DNA of 64,000 nucleotides from JADLHS01 sp964561105 (GCA_964561105.1 CAZLOH010000025.1:10830-74829); one strand, 5' to 3'; shown: positions 44,121 through 52,596, counted from the first letter of the stretch. Notes: a model not told the origin generated them from the letters alone. Program-made: numbers and translations.

Positions 44121-46160
44121 GTGAATCGTATTCGACTGCTGCCCGAACAGGTCGCCAATCAAATCGCCGCCGGCGAGGTGATTGAGCGTCCCGCCAGCAT
44201 CGTGAAGGAACTCGTCGAGAACTCGCTCGACGCCCAGGCCACGCGCATCACGGTGGAAATCCAGGCGGGCGGCCGCAGTCTCGTGCGCGTGACGGACGAC
44301 GGCACGGGCATGAACCGCGACGACGCGTTGCTCTGTCTCGAACGCCATGCGACGAGCAAGATTCGCCGCGCGGAAGATCTGGCGGCGATCGCGACGATGG
44401 GATTCCGGGGCGAGGCGCTGCCGAGCATCGCCAGTGTGAGTCGCTTCACGCTCACCACGCGCGAGCGCGAGAACGCTTCACCCGAAGGCACCCAGATCAT
44501 CGTCAACGGTGGCAAGATGGCCGAGGTCAAGGCGGCCGGCAGCGCGCCGGGGACCAGTGTGGAGGTGCGGCAGTTGTTCTTCAACCTGCCCGCACGGCGA
44601 AAATTCATGCGCACGGAGGAAACCGAGGCGGCGCACATCCAGCATTACCTTACGCTCGCAGCGCTGGCGCATCCGGCGGTGGCGTTCACGTTTCTCCGGG
44701 ACGGCCGGACGGTGTGGCAATTGCCCGCGCAAAAAGCCGGCGCCGAGAGCGGCGAACAACTGCCGGCCGTGCGGGAACGGCTGCGCGCGTTGATGGGGGA
44801 TGCAAAGCTGGTGGAGGTAAATCTCTCCGTGGCGCTCCCGGCTGATTTGCCGACGGAGGAATCCGAATCGTTCGAGACGGCGCGACCGGCAGGCGAGGCC
44901 GCCGCCGATGCCGGACTCGAAACACCAGACTCCCGGCTGAACGTCTGGGGTTTGATCGGTGCGCCCGGCGTTTCCCGCGCGACCCGGGCGGATCAATACG
45001 TGTTCGTGAACCGTCGTCCGGTGGAGAATCGCGGCCTGAATTTCGCCTTGCTCGAAGGTTATCACACGGCGCTGATGAAGGGGCGTTATCCCGTGTGCTG
45101 TCTGTTCCTGGAAATTGATCCGGCGGCGGTGGACGTGAACATCCATCCGAGCAAACGCGAGGTGAAATTTCATCGCGAAGGAGAAGTGCGCCGGCACGTG
45201 GCGGCGGCGGTGCGAGAGGCGTTACATTCGTTTCACTCGGCCGCGCCGAAAGTCTCCAGCCTCCCGTCCAGTGCCGGCGTCAACCTGGCCGGACAGATGA
45301 CGCCGCCTGGCCGCGCCTTGGAGAACCATCCCGCGCCGGAATTCGACACCCCGGCGTTGCCGGAATTTCCGCTGCCGTTGAAGCCGAACCCGGAACGGTC
45401 ATCACCGCCAACCGAAACGCCCGCGCTCCGAATGGAATTTTCGTCCGCCCCTTCCGCAGCCACTTCGAGTCGCAGCCTCGCAATCCCGGTCGCCGGCCCG
45501 CAATCGCCGTCCACCACCGGGCGCACTCTGGTTTCAGACCTCAGTCCCCAGACCCCAGACCCCACGCCGCTGTTAAATGTTCCCTTACGACTGGTCGGCG
45601 TGATCGGCCGGCTGTACGCCGTGCTGGAATCGGATCGTGGACTGGTATTGATGGATCAACACGCCGCGCACGAGCGGGTGTTGTTCGAGCAAATGCTGGA
45701 GCGATTGGAGCGCAAAGAACAAGCGCCGTCGCAGAAACTGCTGCTCCCGGAAACCCTGGAGCTTTCTCCGCGCGACGCGGTTTTCCTGCGGGGGCAACTC
45801 GCCGAGTTGACGCGGTTGGGCGTGGGCTTGAGTGAGTTCGGCGAGCGAACCTTTCTGCTGGATGCGCTGCCGCCGTTTGTGAAAGTGGGCGACGCGCGCC
45901 GGTTCGCTCTGGACCTTGTGGATGAATTGAAGTCCGCCGGACAGGACGTCAATTCCGCGCGCCTGGGCGAACAGGTCGTGACCAAGACCGTGTGTCGTCA
46001 TGCCGTCAAGGCCAACGATCCGCTGGCCGGGCGCGAGTTGGAAAATCTGATTGAAGACCTGCGTCGTTGCGCGATGCCGTACACCTGCCCGCACGGACGC
46101 CCCACACTCATCGAGATGAATTATCGGGAACTGGAGCGGAAGTTCGGGCGGTCGCAATAG
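44121..46160 (+). CDS. mutL: DNA mismatch repair protein MutL
   Basis: The start is GTG 44121, which places the family's opening (NRIRLLPEQVANQIAAGEVI) at the N-terminus; 679 residues. The GHKL ATPase has ERPASIVKELVENSLDA (motif I), DDGTGMNRDDA, RHATSKI and TMGFRGEALPSIASVS. A Pro/Ser-rich linker spans about 385-500. The C-terminal domain carries the endonuclease metal motif DQHA-x2-E-x4-E (MDQHAAHERVLFEQM), CRHAVKANDPL and CPHGRP. So this is the nicking type of MutL found in organisms without MutH. MutS is not in the window. A tRNA-Gly gene follows. Confidence 0.96.
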   Translation: MNRIRLLPEQVANQIAAGEVIERPASIVKELVENSLDAQATRITVEIQAGGRSLVRVTDDGTGMNRDDALLCLERHATSKIRRAEDLAAIATMGFRGEALPSIASVSRFTLTTRERENASPEGTQIIVNGGKMAEVKAAGSAPGTSVEVRQLFFNLPARRKFMRTEETEAAHIQHYLTLAALAHPAVAFTFLRDGRTVWQLPAQKAGAESGEQLPAVRERLRALMGDAKLVEVNLSVALPADLPTEESESFETARPAGEAAADAGLETPDSRLNVWGLIGAPGVSRATRADQYVFVNRRPVENRGLNFALLEGYHTALMKGRYPVCCLFLEIDPAAVDVNIHPSKREVKFHREGEVRRHVAAAVREALHSFHSAAPKVSSLPSSAGVNLAGQMTPPGRALENHPAPEFDTPALPEFPLPLKPNPERSSPPTETPALRMEFSSAPSAATSSRSLAIPVAGPQSPSTTGRTLVSDLSPQTPDPTPLLNVPLRLVGVIGRLYAVLESDRGLVLMDQHAAHERVLFEQMLERLERKEQAPSQKLLLPETLELSPRDAVFLRGQLAELTRLGVGLSEFGERTFLLDALPPFVKVGDARRFALDLVDELKSAGQDVNSARLGEQVVTKTVCRHAVKANDPLAGRELENLIEDLRRCAMPYTCPHGRPTLIEMNYRELERKFGRSQ

Positions 46161-46192
46161 CGCGTTTGGGCAAATGCGGCCCAAAAGAGGAC

Positions 46193-46220
46193 TTGCAATC
46201 CCGGGCGGATTTCGTAGCCT
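46193..46220 (+). promoter_or_regulatory. Putative sigma-70 promoter of tRNA-Gly
   Basis: TTGCAA at 46193-46198 and TAGCCT at 46215-46220 with a 16-base spacer, ending 20 bases before the tRNA. Placement fits a tRNA promoter; the boxes are only partial matches. Confidence 0.4.
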
Positions 46221-46240
46221 GACCGTGCTCTTTCCGGGAT

Positions 46241-46316
46241 GCGAGCGTAGCTCAGTTGGTAGAGCATCACGTTGCCAACGTGAATGTCGAGGGTTCAAAT
46301 CCCTTCGCTCGCTCCA
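46241..46316 (+). tRNA. tRNA-Gly (GCC)
   Basis: A 76-base cloverleaf: acceptor GCGAGCG / CGCTCGC, D-arm GCTCAGTTGGTAGAGC, anticodon stem TCACG/CGTGA with loop TTGCCAA (anticodon GCC), T-arm with GGTTCAAATCC, and an encoded CCA at 46314-46316. Confidence 0.97.
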
Positions 46317-46598
46317 CTTTTTCCGCCAACCGCCGATGCCTCCAAAGTTCGGAATCACTTCAGAAACCACCGCACACTCGCCGTGGTTCGTCCGCGTCTT
46401 GTGAACTTTCCAGAGAACAGCTTGCGCTCCACGAGAGTTTCATCCACACCCGGCAATCACGCCAAAGTTCGTCGCTTGTGGAATGTTCCGATTTCGGCGT
46501 CACCACGCTCCGTGGTTGGTGCAAGTCTGGATGAATGTAGGTGAAGCACGCGGGGCAGTGGTCGTAGTCAGTAACTGCCAACCAACTGGCAGCCCGCG
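46317..46598. other. Region downstream of the tRNA
   Basis: About 280 bases between tRNA-Gly and the transposase remnant. No convincing gene; the 3' side of a tRNA followed by mobile-element debris is a typical integration spot, but I see no direct repeat of the tRNA end. Confidence 0.3.
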
Positions 46599-47456
46599 AT
46601 GGAAAAACTCTGGCGCCATCCGACGATCCGCGAACGCCTCTGGCTCAATCGCGGCGACATGGGCTTCGGCCAGGAAGCCGTCCTGGCCTGGCACGAACAG
46701 GCCGGGGAGCCGCGCCCGCAATACCTGTTCAAACTGCGGCTCACCACCAACGTGCGCCGGGTCATCGCCAAAGTGCCGTGGCCGTATTGGGAAGGCGCGC
46801 CCACGCTGGGCTGCCAGCAGATCGCCGAGACCACGGTGAAACTGCACGGCTGGAGCCGCGAACGGCGCGTGGTCATTGTGCGCACGCTCAAGCCGGTGAA
46901 TCCCACACCGCAAGACGAGTTCTGGGACACGCCCGAAGACGACGTGGCCGTGTATGTGACCAACTTGGGAAAAGACGCGGCCACGCCCGAACAGATTGCG
47001 CTGCTGTATGCGCAGCGGGCCGACACGGAGAACGTGTTCGACGAGTTGAAGAACCAGTGGGGCTTCCGTGGGTATTGCAGTCGGCGGGCGGTGGTGACGG
47101 AACTGGCCGCGCGGCTGGTGCTGCTGACCTACAACCTGTGGAGCCTGTTCACGCGGCTGATGGGATTGACGCCCGGCCATCACCGCGAAGCGGTGACCTC
47201 GCGGCGGGACTTTTTGTTCCTGGCGGCGCAGGTGGTGGCAAGCGGGCGGCAGCGGGTGGTGAAACTGGCGGTGACAGCGGAGTGGTGGCACACCTTGAAG
47301 GCCTGCTACGAGCGGCTGCGGACGTGGTTGGTGTCAACTGCGCCGCAGTTGGAGGCGACCGGCCAGCTCTTGGGCCGCCTCGCGCGCCAAACCACCGAAA
47401 GCCCCGACGAACCCCCCTCCAACCCGCCCCCGCTTGAACCTCAACGCGGGATTTAG
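46599..47456 (+). pseudogene. C-terminal part of a DDE transposase (IS1380/IS4-like)
   Basis: The frame encodes 285 residues of a DDE transposase. The second catalytic Asp is probably in LNRGDMGFGQEAVLAWHE, and the conserved Glu region is RADTENVFDELKNQWGFRGY, followed by YNLWSLFTRLMGL, as in IS1380-type proteins. The N-terminal half, with the first Asp, is missing: upstream sequence to the tRNA shows no matching frame. No terminal inverted repeats are visible. It ends at the start of a RadC-like fragment, so this is decayed mobile DNA. Confidence 0.8.
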
Positions 47457-47722
47457 GTTCAAAGTCCTGCATGTCCGCGACTGTCAGCCGATGAGCGCGC
47501 AGGCGGACGCCCCGCAAATCATCGCCGACTATTGGCACAACAACATCTCGCAAGCCACCTGGTTTGACCCGGCCAAGGAGGCATTCGTCGTGCTGGTGGG
47601 GAACACCCGCCGCCGCATCATCGGTCACAATCTGGTGGCGATCGGGACGCTGGACTCCTGCCCCGTGCATTGTCGCGAGGTGTTCCGGCCGGCCATTGGC
47701 GCCGCCGGGAGCGCCGTCATTC
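47434..47722 (+). pseudogene. RadC-like JAB-domain gene, 3' truncated by a group II intron end
   Basis: The frame from TTG 47434 encodes FRFKVLHVRDCQP, IIADYWHNNI, KEAFVVLVGNTRRRIIGHN, AIGTLDSCPVHCREVFRP and AIGAAGSAVI. This follows orphan RadC/JAB proteins up to the strand just before the metal motif HNHPSG. At that point (47723) similarity stops, exactly where the 3' end of an antisense group II intron begins. The remaining frame (RRVRRWRCRHLLP) is intron sequence read in the wrong sense. The rest of the gene is not found on the far side, so it is inactive. Confidence 0.75.
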
Positions 47723-47763
47723 GTCGGGTAAGGAGATGGCGTTGTCGCCATCTCCTCCCCTAA

Positions 47764-47797
47764 GAACCGGACTTGATGGTTTCCGCTCATCCGGCCC
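47764..47797 (-). ncRNA. Group II intron domain V (degenerate copy)
   Basis: A 34-base domain V with the outer stem CCGGAT / GTCCGG and a GAAA loop. The stem near the loop is mismatched (GCG against CCA), and the triad base A is G. Compare the better-preserved copy at 63062-63095. Confidence 0.75.
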
Positions 47798-47866
47798 AAG
47801 CCGTTCCAAAACCCTGCTCAGGCAGGGCCGATGATACACGACGGTGTATGCCTGCTCCGTGCAAGT

Positions 47867-48316
47867 GCAGCCGAACTTTTTGAAGAATGCACGGTCTTCA
47901 AAGTACGGGCGTCAGAGCGGGTCGAAGGGATTGGCCTCTGCTTTAATCTTCAGATGCCCTCGTATGATGGTCTTGTTGGCAAACACCAGTTTCAACCACC
48001 GCACCTTTCCCTCCGGCGTTCGCTCGCCCGTGTCTGTCGCAAACCACCACTTTCGTCCGCCCACTGGATGCCAGTACCGCCGGAGCACTCAGTCTGCGGA
48101 TTTGCCGCGATGTCTGCGTTTGGCCCATCGCCAGAGACTGTGCCAGATTGCCAAGTCCACTTTGCGGAACGTCCGCGTTGCCACGATGTGCCGGCGGTAG
48201 TTAACCCAGCCGAGGATCACTCGGTTGAGGTGCCACAGCAGGTTCTCCTGACGCGCAGTTTTGTTTTCCCGCAGGATTGTTCGGACTTTCTTCAAGAACG
48301 CGTTCGTGTTCTTCAT
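47867..48316 (-). pseudogene. Group II intron maturase C-terminal fragment with two stops
   Basis: Reading from 48316: FLKKVRTILRENKTARQENL, HLNRVILGWVNYRRHIV, FRKVDLAIWHSLWRWAKRRH, RGKSAD, then TGA (48089) in place of Trp, VLRRYWHPVGGRKWWFATDT, VRWLKLVFANKTIIRGHLKI, EANPFDPL, a second TGA (47912) and RPYFEDRAFFKKFG. This is the maturase (GIIM/X) domain and C-terminus of a group II intron protein. Both stops are in the same frame, so it is inactive. The RT domain is gone. Confidence 0.85.
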
Positions 48317-48408
48317 TGATGTTCGCGACTGACGCGCAGGCTTTCGCAGACGGAGTAGTAAGTGTGCGTCTTGCCGTCTTTGGTGCAGGCGCGCCGTTTG
48401 CGAAACAT
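48313..48408 (-). pseudogene. N-terminal fragment of an IS4/IS1634-like transposase
   Basis: A 31-codon frame from ATG 48408 reads MFRKRRACTKDGKTHTYYSV and ends in CESLRVSREHQ. The pattern KDGKTHTYYSVCESLRVSR is the usual beginning of IS1634/IS4-type transposases. It stops at TGA overlapping the ATG of the maturase fragment, showing one mobile element broken into another. Confidence 0.6.
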
Positions 48409-48704
48409 GTCGGGAGTTTACCCTGAGCGGGGGTGCGTCCGGCAAGCGGGATGGGTCGGCACACGGGCAGTTTGCGCCAAGCGTGACCTGTCCCTGAATC
48501 ACTTGCGCCAGAAAAAATCTGCAAACCACCAAAACGTGCGAAAGTCGGGTTAGCTGCGAACAACTACGGAGTGGCGGGAAGGGTGTATCTCGGAACAGAA
48601 GCGCAATGAACAAAAATCATTCAAAGCGGCGATAACGTCGGTTGTGAATAATGTAAGTTTGACGCTGAAAAATTCTATGTTAGCGTGCTGAGGTTCGTGA
48701 AACT

Positions 48705-49034
48705 ATGAGTGCGAGAAAAATCGGAAGTGTCGGGGCGTTGGGGCAACAGATCACCGTCGGAGCGCGGCAGGCGACGATGACGCTTTCTCCCGAGGCCGTA
48801 TCCATCCATCGGGGCGGAATTGAATTTCGCAGCGAAAAACCATTTGCGCGCTGGGTCGAAATGACAGTCACCATCCAATCACCCGTTGACGGTGCCACCG
48901 TTAATTGCACGGGGGTGGTCGTGGACTGCTCGGGCAACAAACACGCGGGTTATCACATTTCCATGGTGTTCACCAGCATGTCCAAGCAGGCGGAGACGCA
49001 ACTGACTTCCATGGTCCTGTCCCAGGCCCGGTAA
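48705..49034 (+). CDS. Small PilZ-like domain protein
   Basis: A 109-residue protein resembling a PilZ beta-barrel: MTLSPEAVSIHRGGIEFRS, WVEMTVTIQSP, NCTGVVVDCSGNKHAGYHIS, MVFTSMSKQAETQL. The c-di-GMP-binding RxxxR motif and the full D/NxSxxG are not seen, so ligand binding may be lost, as in type IV pilus PilZ adaptor proteins. It lies 114 bases before a PilT/PilU gene on the same strand, which supports a link to pilus function. Confidence 0.65.
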   Translation: MSARKIGSVGALGQQITVGARQATMTLSPEAVSIHRGGIEFRSEKPFARWVEMTVTIQSPVDGATVNCTGVVVDCSGNKHAGYHISMVFTSMSKQAETQLTSMVLSQAR

Positions 49035-49148
49035 GCCCCGAGCGCGGTCTGAATTTGCGGCCGGGTCAAATCTGGCCCGGCCTGATGCTTTTCCCGGGTT
49101 TACTTTTCCGCTTTGGACTCCCGCACCCGGCTCTGGTAGTCTCGGCAC

Positions 49149-50237
49149 ATGGATCTCTTCTATAAAGTTTTGAAGACCGCCGTGGATGGGCAGGCTTCCG
49201 ACGTGCATCTCAAAATCGGCACGCCGGTGATTTTCCGCATTCACCGTGAACTCATCGCCATTGAATGTCCCCACCCGACGCTGGAGTGGATGAACAAGGT
49301 GGTGGAGGCGATCACCCCGGCGCACTTGCGCAAGCGGTTGGAGGAGGAACGCGAGGTGGACTTCTCCTATTTTGTCCCGGACATCGGCCGTTTCCGCACC
49401 AATCTGTTTCAACAACGCGGCCAATGGTGCCTGGCCATGCGCTACGTCAAGACCAACGTCCCGAGTTTCCAGGAATTGGGATTGTTGGAACAAGTCCGGA
49501 CCATTGCCGAATCGCCGCGCGGCATCGTGCTGGTGGCCGGCTCGACGGGTAGCGGCAAATCCACCACGCTCGCCGCGATGATTGAACACATCAACGCCAA
49601 CCACAAACGGCACATCGTCACGCTGGAGGATCCGATTGAATACGTCTTCGAGGACAACCAGTCCGTCATCGAACAGCGTGAGGTGGGGCTGGACACGGTG
49701 TCGTTTCATCACGCGCTCAAACATGTCCTGCGCCAGGACCCGGACATCATCATGATCGGGGAAATGCGCGACAATATCAGCTTCACTGCGGCGATGAGCG
49801 CAGCCGACACCGGCCACCTGGTGTTATCCACGCTGCACACCACCAACGCCTCGCAGTCCATCAGCCGCATCCTGGATTTCTTCGATGCCGACGAACGCGA
49901 GCAGATTCGCCGACAACTGGCCGGCACATTGCAGGCCGTGATCTGTCAGCGCATGGTCCCAACCATTGCCGGCCAGATGACGCCGGCAATGGAAATCATG
50001 ATCAACACTGCCACGGTGAAAAAACTGATCGAAGAGAACCGGCTCGACAAACTTCCTGCCGCCATCGAAACCGGCACGGACGACGGTATGCTCAATTTCA
50101 ATCAGGCGCTGTTCAATCTGGTCAAGCAGGGCGTGGTGAGCGAGAAGGATGCCCTTGCCAAGGCCACCAATCCACAGGCCCTCGAGATGAACTTCAAAGG
50201 CATCTTCCTCGACGAAGGCCGGAGAATTCTTGGGTAA
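49149..50237 (+). CDS. Type IV pilus retraction ATPase, PilT/PilU family
   Basis: A 362-residue GSPE-type ATPase. The N-terminal domain has GQASDVHLKIGTPVIFRI; the core has Walker A GSTGSGKSTT (Lys near 137), the Asp box IVTLEDPIEYVFE, Walker B DPDIIMIGEMRD and the His box TGHLVLSTLHTTNA. The PilT-specific AIRNLIRE motif is not found; the end reads DDGMLNFNQALFNLV, which is closer to PilU. It powers disassembly of the pilus at the inner membrane. The preceding PilZ-like gene is probably functionally linked. No other pilus genes are in view. Confidence 0.92.
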   Translation: MDLFYKVLKTAVDGQASDVHLKIGTPVIFRIHRELIAIECPHPTLEWMNKVVEAITPAHLRKRLEEEREVDFSYFVPDIGRFRTNLFQQRGQWCLAMRYVKTNVPSFQELGLLEQVRTIAESPRGIVLVAGSTGSGKSTTLAAMIEHINANHKRHIVTLEDPIEYVFEDNQSVIEQREVGLDTVSFHHALKHVLRQDPDIIMIGEMRDNISFTAAMSAADTGHLVLSTLHTTNASQSISRILDFFDADEREQIRRQLAGTLQAVICQRMVPTIAGQMTPAMEIMINTATVKKLIEENRLDKLPAAIETGTDDGMLNFNQALFNLVKQGVVSEKDALAKATNPQALEMNFKGIFLDEGRRILG

Positions 50238-50250
50238 TTGTCGGCGTTCG

Positions 50251-51591
50251 CTACGGCTGACGTTTGGGCAACGGGGCCACGTACACCCCGCTATCCTTGA
50301 TGCCGTGGATGATCATCTCCACCGTCCGATCCACGGCTCCGCGATTCTCACGGACCGCCTGCAATGCGTTTCGACCGAGCTTTTCTCGAAGGGCGGGAGT
50401 GAGCAGTAGGTCTCGGATCGTCCGTTCCAGTTCGCTCACGTCCCGCACCTGCACCAGGGCTTCGTACCGGCGGAAAATCTCCACGACATCGGTAAAATTC
50501 TGCATATTCGGCCCGCAGACCACGGGTTTCCCGAGCGCGCAGGGTTCGATCGGATTCTGTCCGCCTTTCGCGGTCAGACTTTTGCCGATGAAGACCACCG
50601 TGGCCGCCTCGTAGAAATAGCGCAGCTCGCCGGTGGAGTTGACCAGGAGGCAGGGTAATTTGTCCGGGGTAAATTTGGTATGCTCATTGAGGTCGCTGCG
50701 CCGGACCAGCTTGATGTGACGGGCCTCCAGTTCACGCACAATTTCGCGACTCCGCTCGAAGTGCCGCGGCACCAGGATCAGGAACAGACCCGGGAAGCGC
50801 TGGCGCAACCGCCGCACCATTTCCGCCAAAATGATCTCCTCTCCGGCGTGCGTGCTGCCGCAGACCAGGATCGGGGCGTCGGCCGGCACGCCCAATTGCG
50901 CCAGCATCGCCGGCACGTCCAGCGTTCGAGGACCGTCCAATGTGGCCGCGTCGAACTTCAGGTTGCCCACCACCTGCACCGCCTCGGGTCGGCAACCGAG
51001 CTCGCGCCAGCGCGCCGCGTCGGTTTCGCTTTGTGCGCCCACTCCCGTGAACGCGGCAAACAGCGGCCGGAACAGAAAGCCAAACCGTTTGTAGCCCCGC
51101 GCTGATCGCTCGGACAACCGCGCGTTGACCAGGAACAGGGGAATCCGATGCTGCTTCGCCCGCCAGATGAAGTTGGGCCAGATTTCCGCCTCGACCAGAA
51201 TGATCGCTTCGGGGCTGATCAGCGACTGCGCTCGGGCGACGTACTGACGGCGATCAATCGGGTAATAAATTTTACTGACGTGCGGCGGCAGTTTCTTCTT
51301 CAACTCGCCCATGCCGGTGGTGGTGGTGGTCGAAACCACGATCTTGGCATTGGGCACGCGGGGTTCGAGCGCGCGGATCAGCCGGGTGCAGAGATTGACC
51401 TCGCCCACACTGACTGCGTGCAACCAGAGGGCGTGCCGGTTCGTCAACGCTTGCTTGAGCTTGGTGTCGTACTGGCCAAACCGTTCGCCGAAGCCCTTGG
51501 TCCAGTTTCCCCGCCGCCACAACCGCCAAAAATAATAGGGCGACGACAGGACAAACAGCACAATGAACAGGATGTTGTAAAGGGTGCGCAC
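50251..51591 (-). CDS. waaA: 3-deoxy-D-manno-octulosonic acid (Kdo) transferase
   Basis: GTG 51591 begins at the usual N-terminal anchor (RTLYNILFIVLFVLSSPYYF) and gives 446 residues, near the family norm; the frame is open for another 140 codons upstream, but that stretch contains a DNA repeat and is not conserved-looking. GT-B domains show the signatures LWLHAVSVGEV (catalytic Glu region), VSTTTTTG, PNAKIVV, VEAEIWPNFIW, LVNARLSERS, VCGSTHAGEE, LILVPRHFER and GGQNPIEPCALGKPVV. The enzyme adds Kdo to lipid A precursor at the inner membrane, which shows that the organism makes LPS. Confidence 0.95.
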   Translation of the reverse strand: MRTLYNILFIVLFVLSSPYYFWRLWRRGNWTKGFGERFGQYDTKLKQALTNRHALWLHAVSVGEVNLCTRLIRALEPRVPNAKIVVSTTTTTGMGELKKKLPPHVSKIYYPIDRRQYVARAQSLISPEAIILVEAEIWPNFIWRAKQHRIPLFLVNARLSERSARGYKRFGFLFRPLFAAFTGVGAQSETDAARWRELGCRPEAVQVVGNLKFDAATLDGPRTLDVPAMLAQLGVPADAPILVCGSTHAGEEIILAEMVRRLRQRFPGLFLILVPRHFERSREIVRELEARHIKLVRRSDLNEHTKFTPDKLPCLLVNSTGELRYFYEAATVVFIGKSLTAKGGQNPIEPCALGKPVVCGPNMQNFTDVVEIFRRYEALVQVRDVSELERTIRDLLLTPALREKLGRNALQAVRENRGAVDRTVEMIIHGIKDSGVYVAPLPKRQP

Positions 51592-51671
51592 ACTGATTAT
51601 CGGGTCAACCGCCGGTAACTGTTTGAAAAATGCCGCCCGCCGTAAAGGAAATGTTTTTCCCGTTTCACGCC

Positions 51672-51760
51672 GCGTGTGTAACTGGAAGACTTCCCCCCTC
51701 CTCGCTGGGGTGGAAGCTCTCGCGTTGCGAAACTTCCGCCCGCACGGAGCGGGCGGAGGG
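51672..51760. repeat. Diverged copy of the palindromic repeat unit found at 61.5-62.2 kb
   Basis: The order GCGTGTG, CTGGAA, CTCTCGCGTTGCGAAACTTC and CGCCCGCACGGAGCGGGCGG parallels units of the tandem array (GCGTGTG, CTGGAAAG, TTCTCGCGCTGCGAGAACTC, CGCCCGCACAGAGCGGGCGG). The last part forms a hairpin. Confidence 0.7.
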
Positions 51761-51949
51761 CAGTGGCGTGCTCTCACGCAGCGGGTGTCCGCATTCCAAG
51801 CATCGGAGTGGCGCCACCCAAGCGGCGGAATCTCGCGCCCGTGGGCGTCGGCACTCCAATCGTGTCGTTGACGTAGTCCGGCCTTCCTCCATCTCCTTGG
51901 TGTCGTATAGCTTGAGTTGACTCGACTGTCATTCGAGCCAAAAAGGATT

Positions 51950-51978
51950 TTGACAAACCTCGGGGAATGGTGTTTTCT
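51950..51978 (+). promoter_or_regulatory. Candidate promoter for a short transcript
   Basis: TTGACA at 51950-51955, 17-base spacer, TTTTCT at 51973-51978. A strong terminator lies 150 bases downstream with no gene between, so a small RNA or a leader could be made here. Confidence 0.35.
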
Positions 51979-51984
51979 GTCGCC

Positions 51985-52160
51985 CGACGGAAATATGAAG
52001 ATCGCGACCATTTACATGCAAACGATGACGCCGATGCGAGGATGCGGATCCGATTGGCAGCATCGCTCCCTGTGTTTTGGCATCGCGGCCAGGAGTTCAT
52101 AAAGCAGCCATACAACTTTTTGAAACCCCGCGATTGCCAGTCAGTCGCGGGGTTTTTGTT
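51985..52160 (+). ncRNA. Possible small RNA between promoter-like site and terminator
   Basis: The roughly 175 bases between the TTGACA site and the terminator lack an ORF with a credible start. There is no match to 6S, SRP, RNase P or tmRNA that I can recognise. The call rests only on promoter and terminator placement. It could instead be a leader that controls the 52201 gene by attenuation. Confidence 0.25.
52123..52158 (+). terminator. Rho-independent terminator
   Basis: Stem AACCCCGCGA (52124-52133) / TCGCGGGGTT (52145-52154), 11-base loop, followed by a T-run to 52157. It sits 43 bases before ATG 52201, so it ends an upstream transcript or acts as an attenuator. Confidence 0.8.
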
Positions 52161-52200
52161 TGAACGGAAACTGACCGAAACTTTCAGAGAAAGGACAAAG

Positions 52201-52554
52201 ATGAAAACGACGAACCATCGCGTGCCGGCCGAATTCGGGCCGAACACCCGGTTTGCCCTGCCGGTTGGCCCGGCCACTCATAATCGCGCCTGGCACAGTG
52301 CGGGAAGCGATGAACTGGACCGGCTCAAGGAACGCTTGCTCGCCCGTGAACTGGCGCGCACGACGAATCTGGAGGCCAACATCCTGCTGCGCCGCGCCGC
52401 CACTGACGCTGTGGCTCTGGTCTGGCTTCTGCCATATCCGCTGTTGTTGCTGCCCTCGCTCTTCGCCGAAATGGCGCAAGCCGCGCGGCATACCGCGGAA
52501 CGTCAATCGTCAATCCGCGAGCGCAGCAGCGAGTTGCTCGTGCTGGCGGAATAA
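52201..52554 (+). CDS. Small hypothetical protein
   Basis: ATG 52201 has a fair Shine-Dalgarno (AAAGGA, 6 bases upstream spacing) and gives 117 residues; the frame is open upstream through the terminator, so the longer form is unlikely. The middle is helical and charged (DELDRLKERLLARELARTTN), followed by a hydrophobic stretch (AVALVWLLPYPLLLLPSLFA), possibly one membrane helix, and a basic helical tail. I do not recognise a family. Terminators on both sides make it a separate transcription unit. Confidence 0.6.
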   Translation: MKTTNHRVPAEFGPNTRFALPVGPATHNRAWHSAGSDELDRLKERLLARELARTTNLEANILLRRAATDAVALVWLLPYPLLLLPSLFAEMAQAARHTAERQSSIRERSSELLVLAE

Positions 52555-52596
52555 CCGCAGATTGATTTACGCCGAAACGGTGTATGGGTGGGGTGA

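Larger units (their letters stand above)
47723..48316 (-). mobile_element. Group II intron remnant (3' part with maturase tail, domains V and VI)
   Basis: On the minus strand a maturase C-terminal region is followed by a domain V (47797-47764) and a domain VI hairpin ending ACCCGAC at 47723. The upstream part (most of the reverse transcriptase, domains I-IV) is missing. The domain V begins GGGCC instead of the expected GAGCC, changing the catalytic AGC triad, so it is probably inactive. Confidence 0.8.

Noticed and set aside
47867..48316. UGA recoding (Trp or selenocysteine) in the maturase remnant
   Set aside because: Other genes here use TGA as a normal stop, and the element lacks its RT domain, so simple decay is sufficient.
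48089..48613. 174-codon minus-strand ORF as an intact gene
   Set aside because: Only its last 75 residues match a maturase; the frame enters it from unrelated debris and ends at a nonsense codon inside the domain.
51592..52011. 140-codon N-terminal extension of waaA
   Set aside because: The segment contains the dispersed DNA repeat, lacks family similarity, and the GTG at 51591 gives the normal length and N-terminal anchor.
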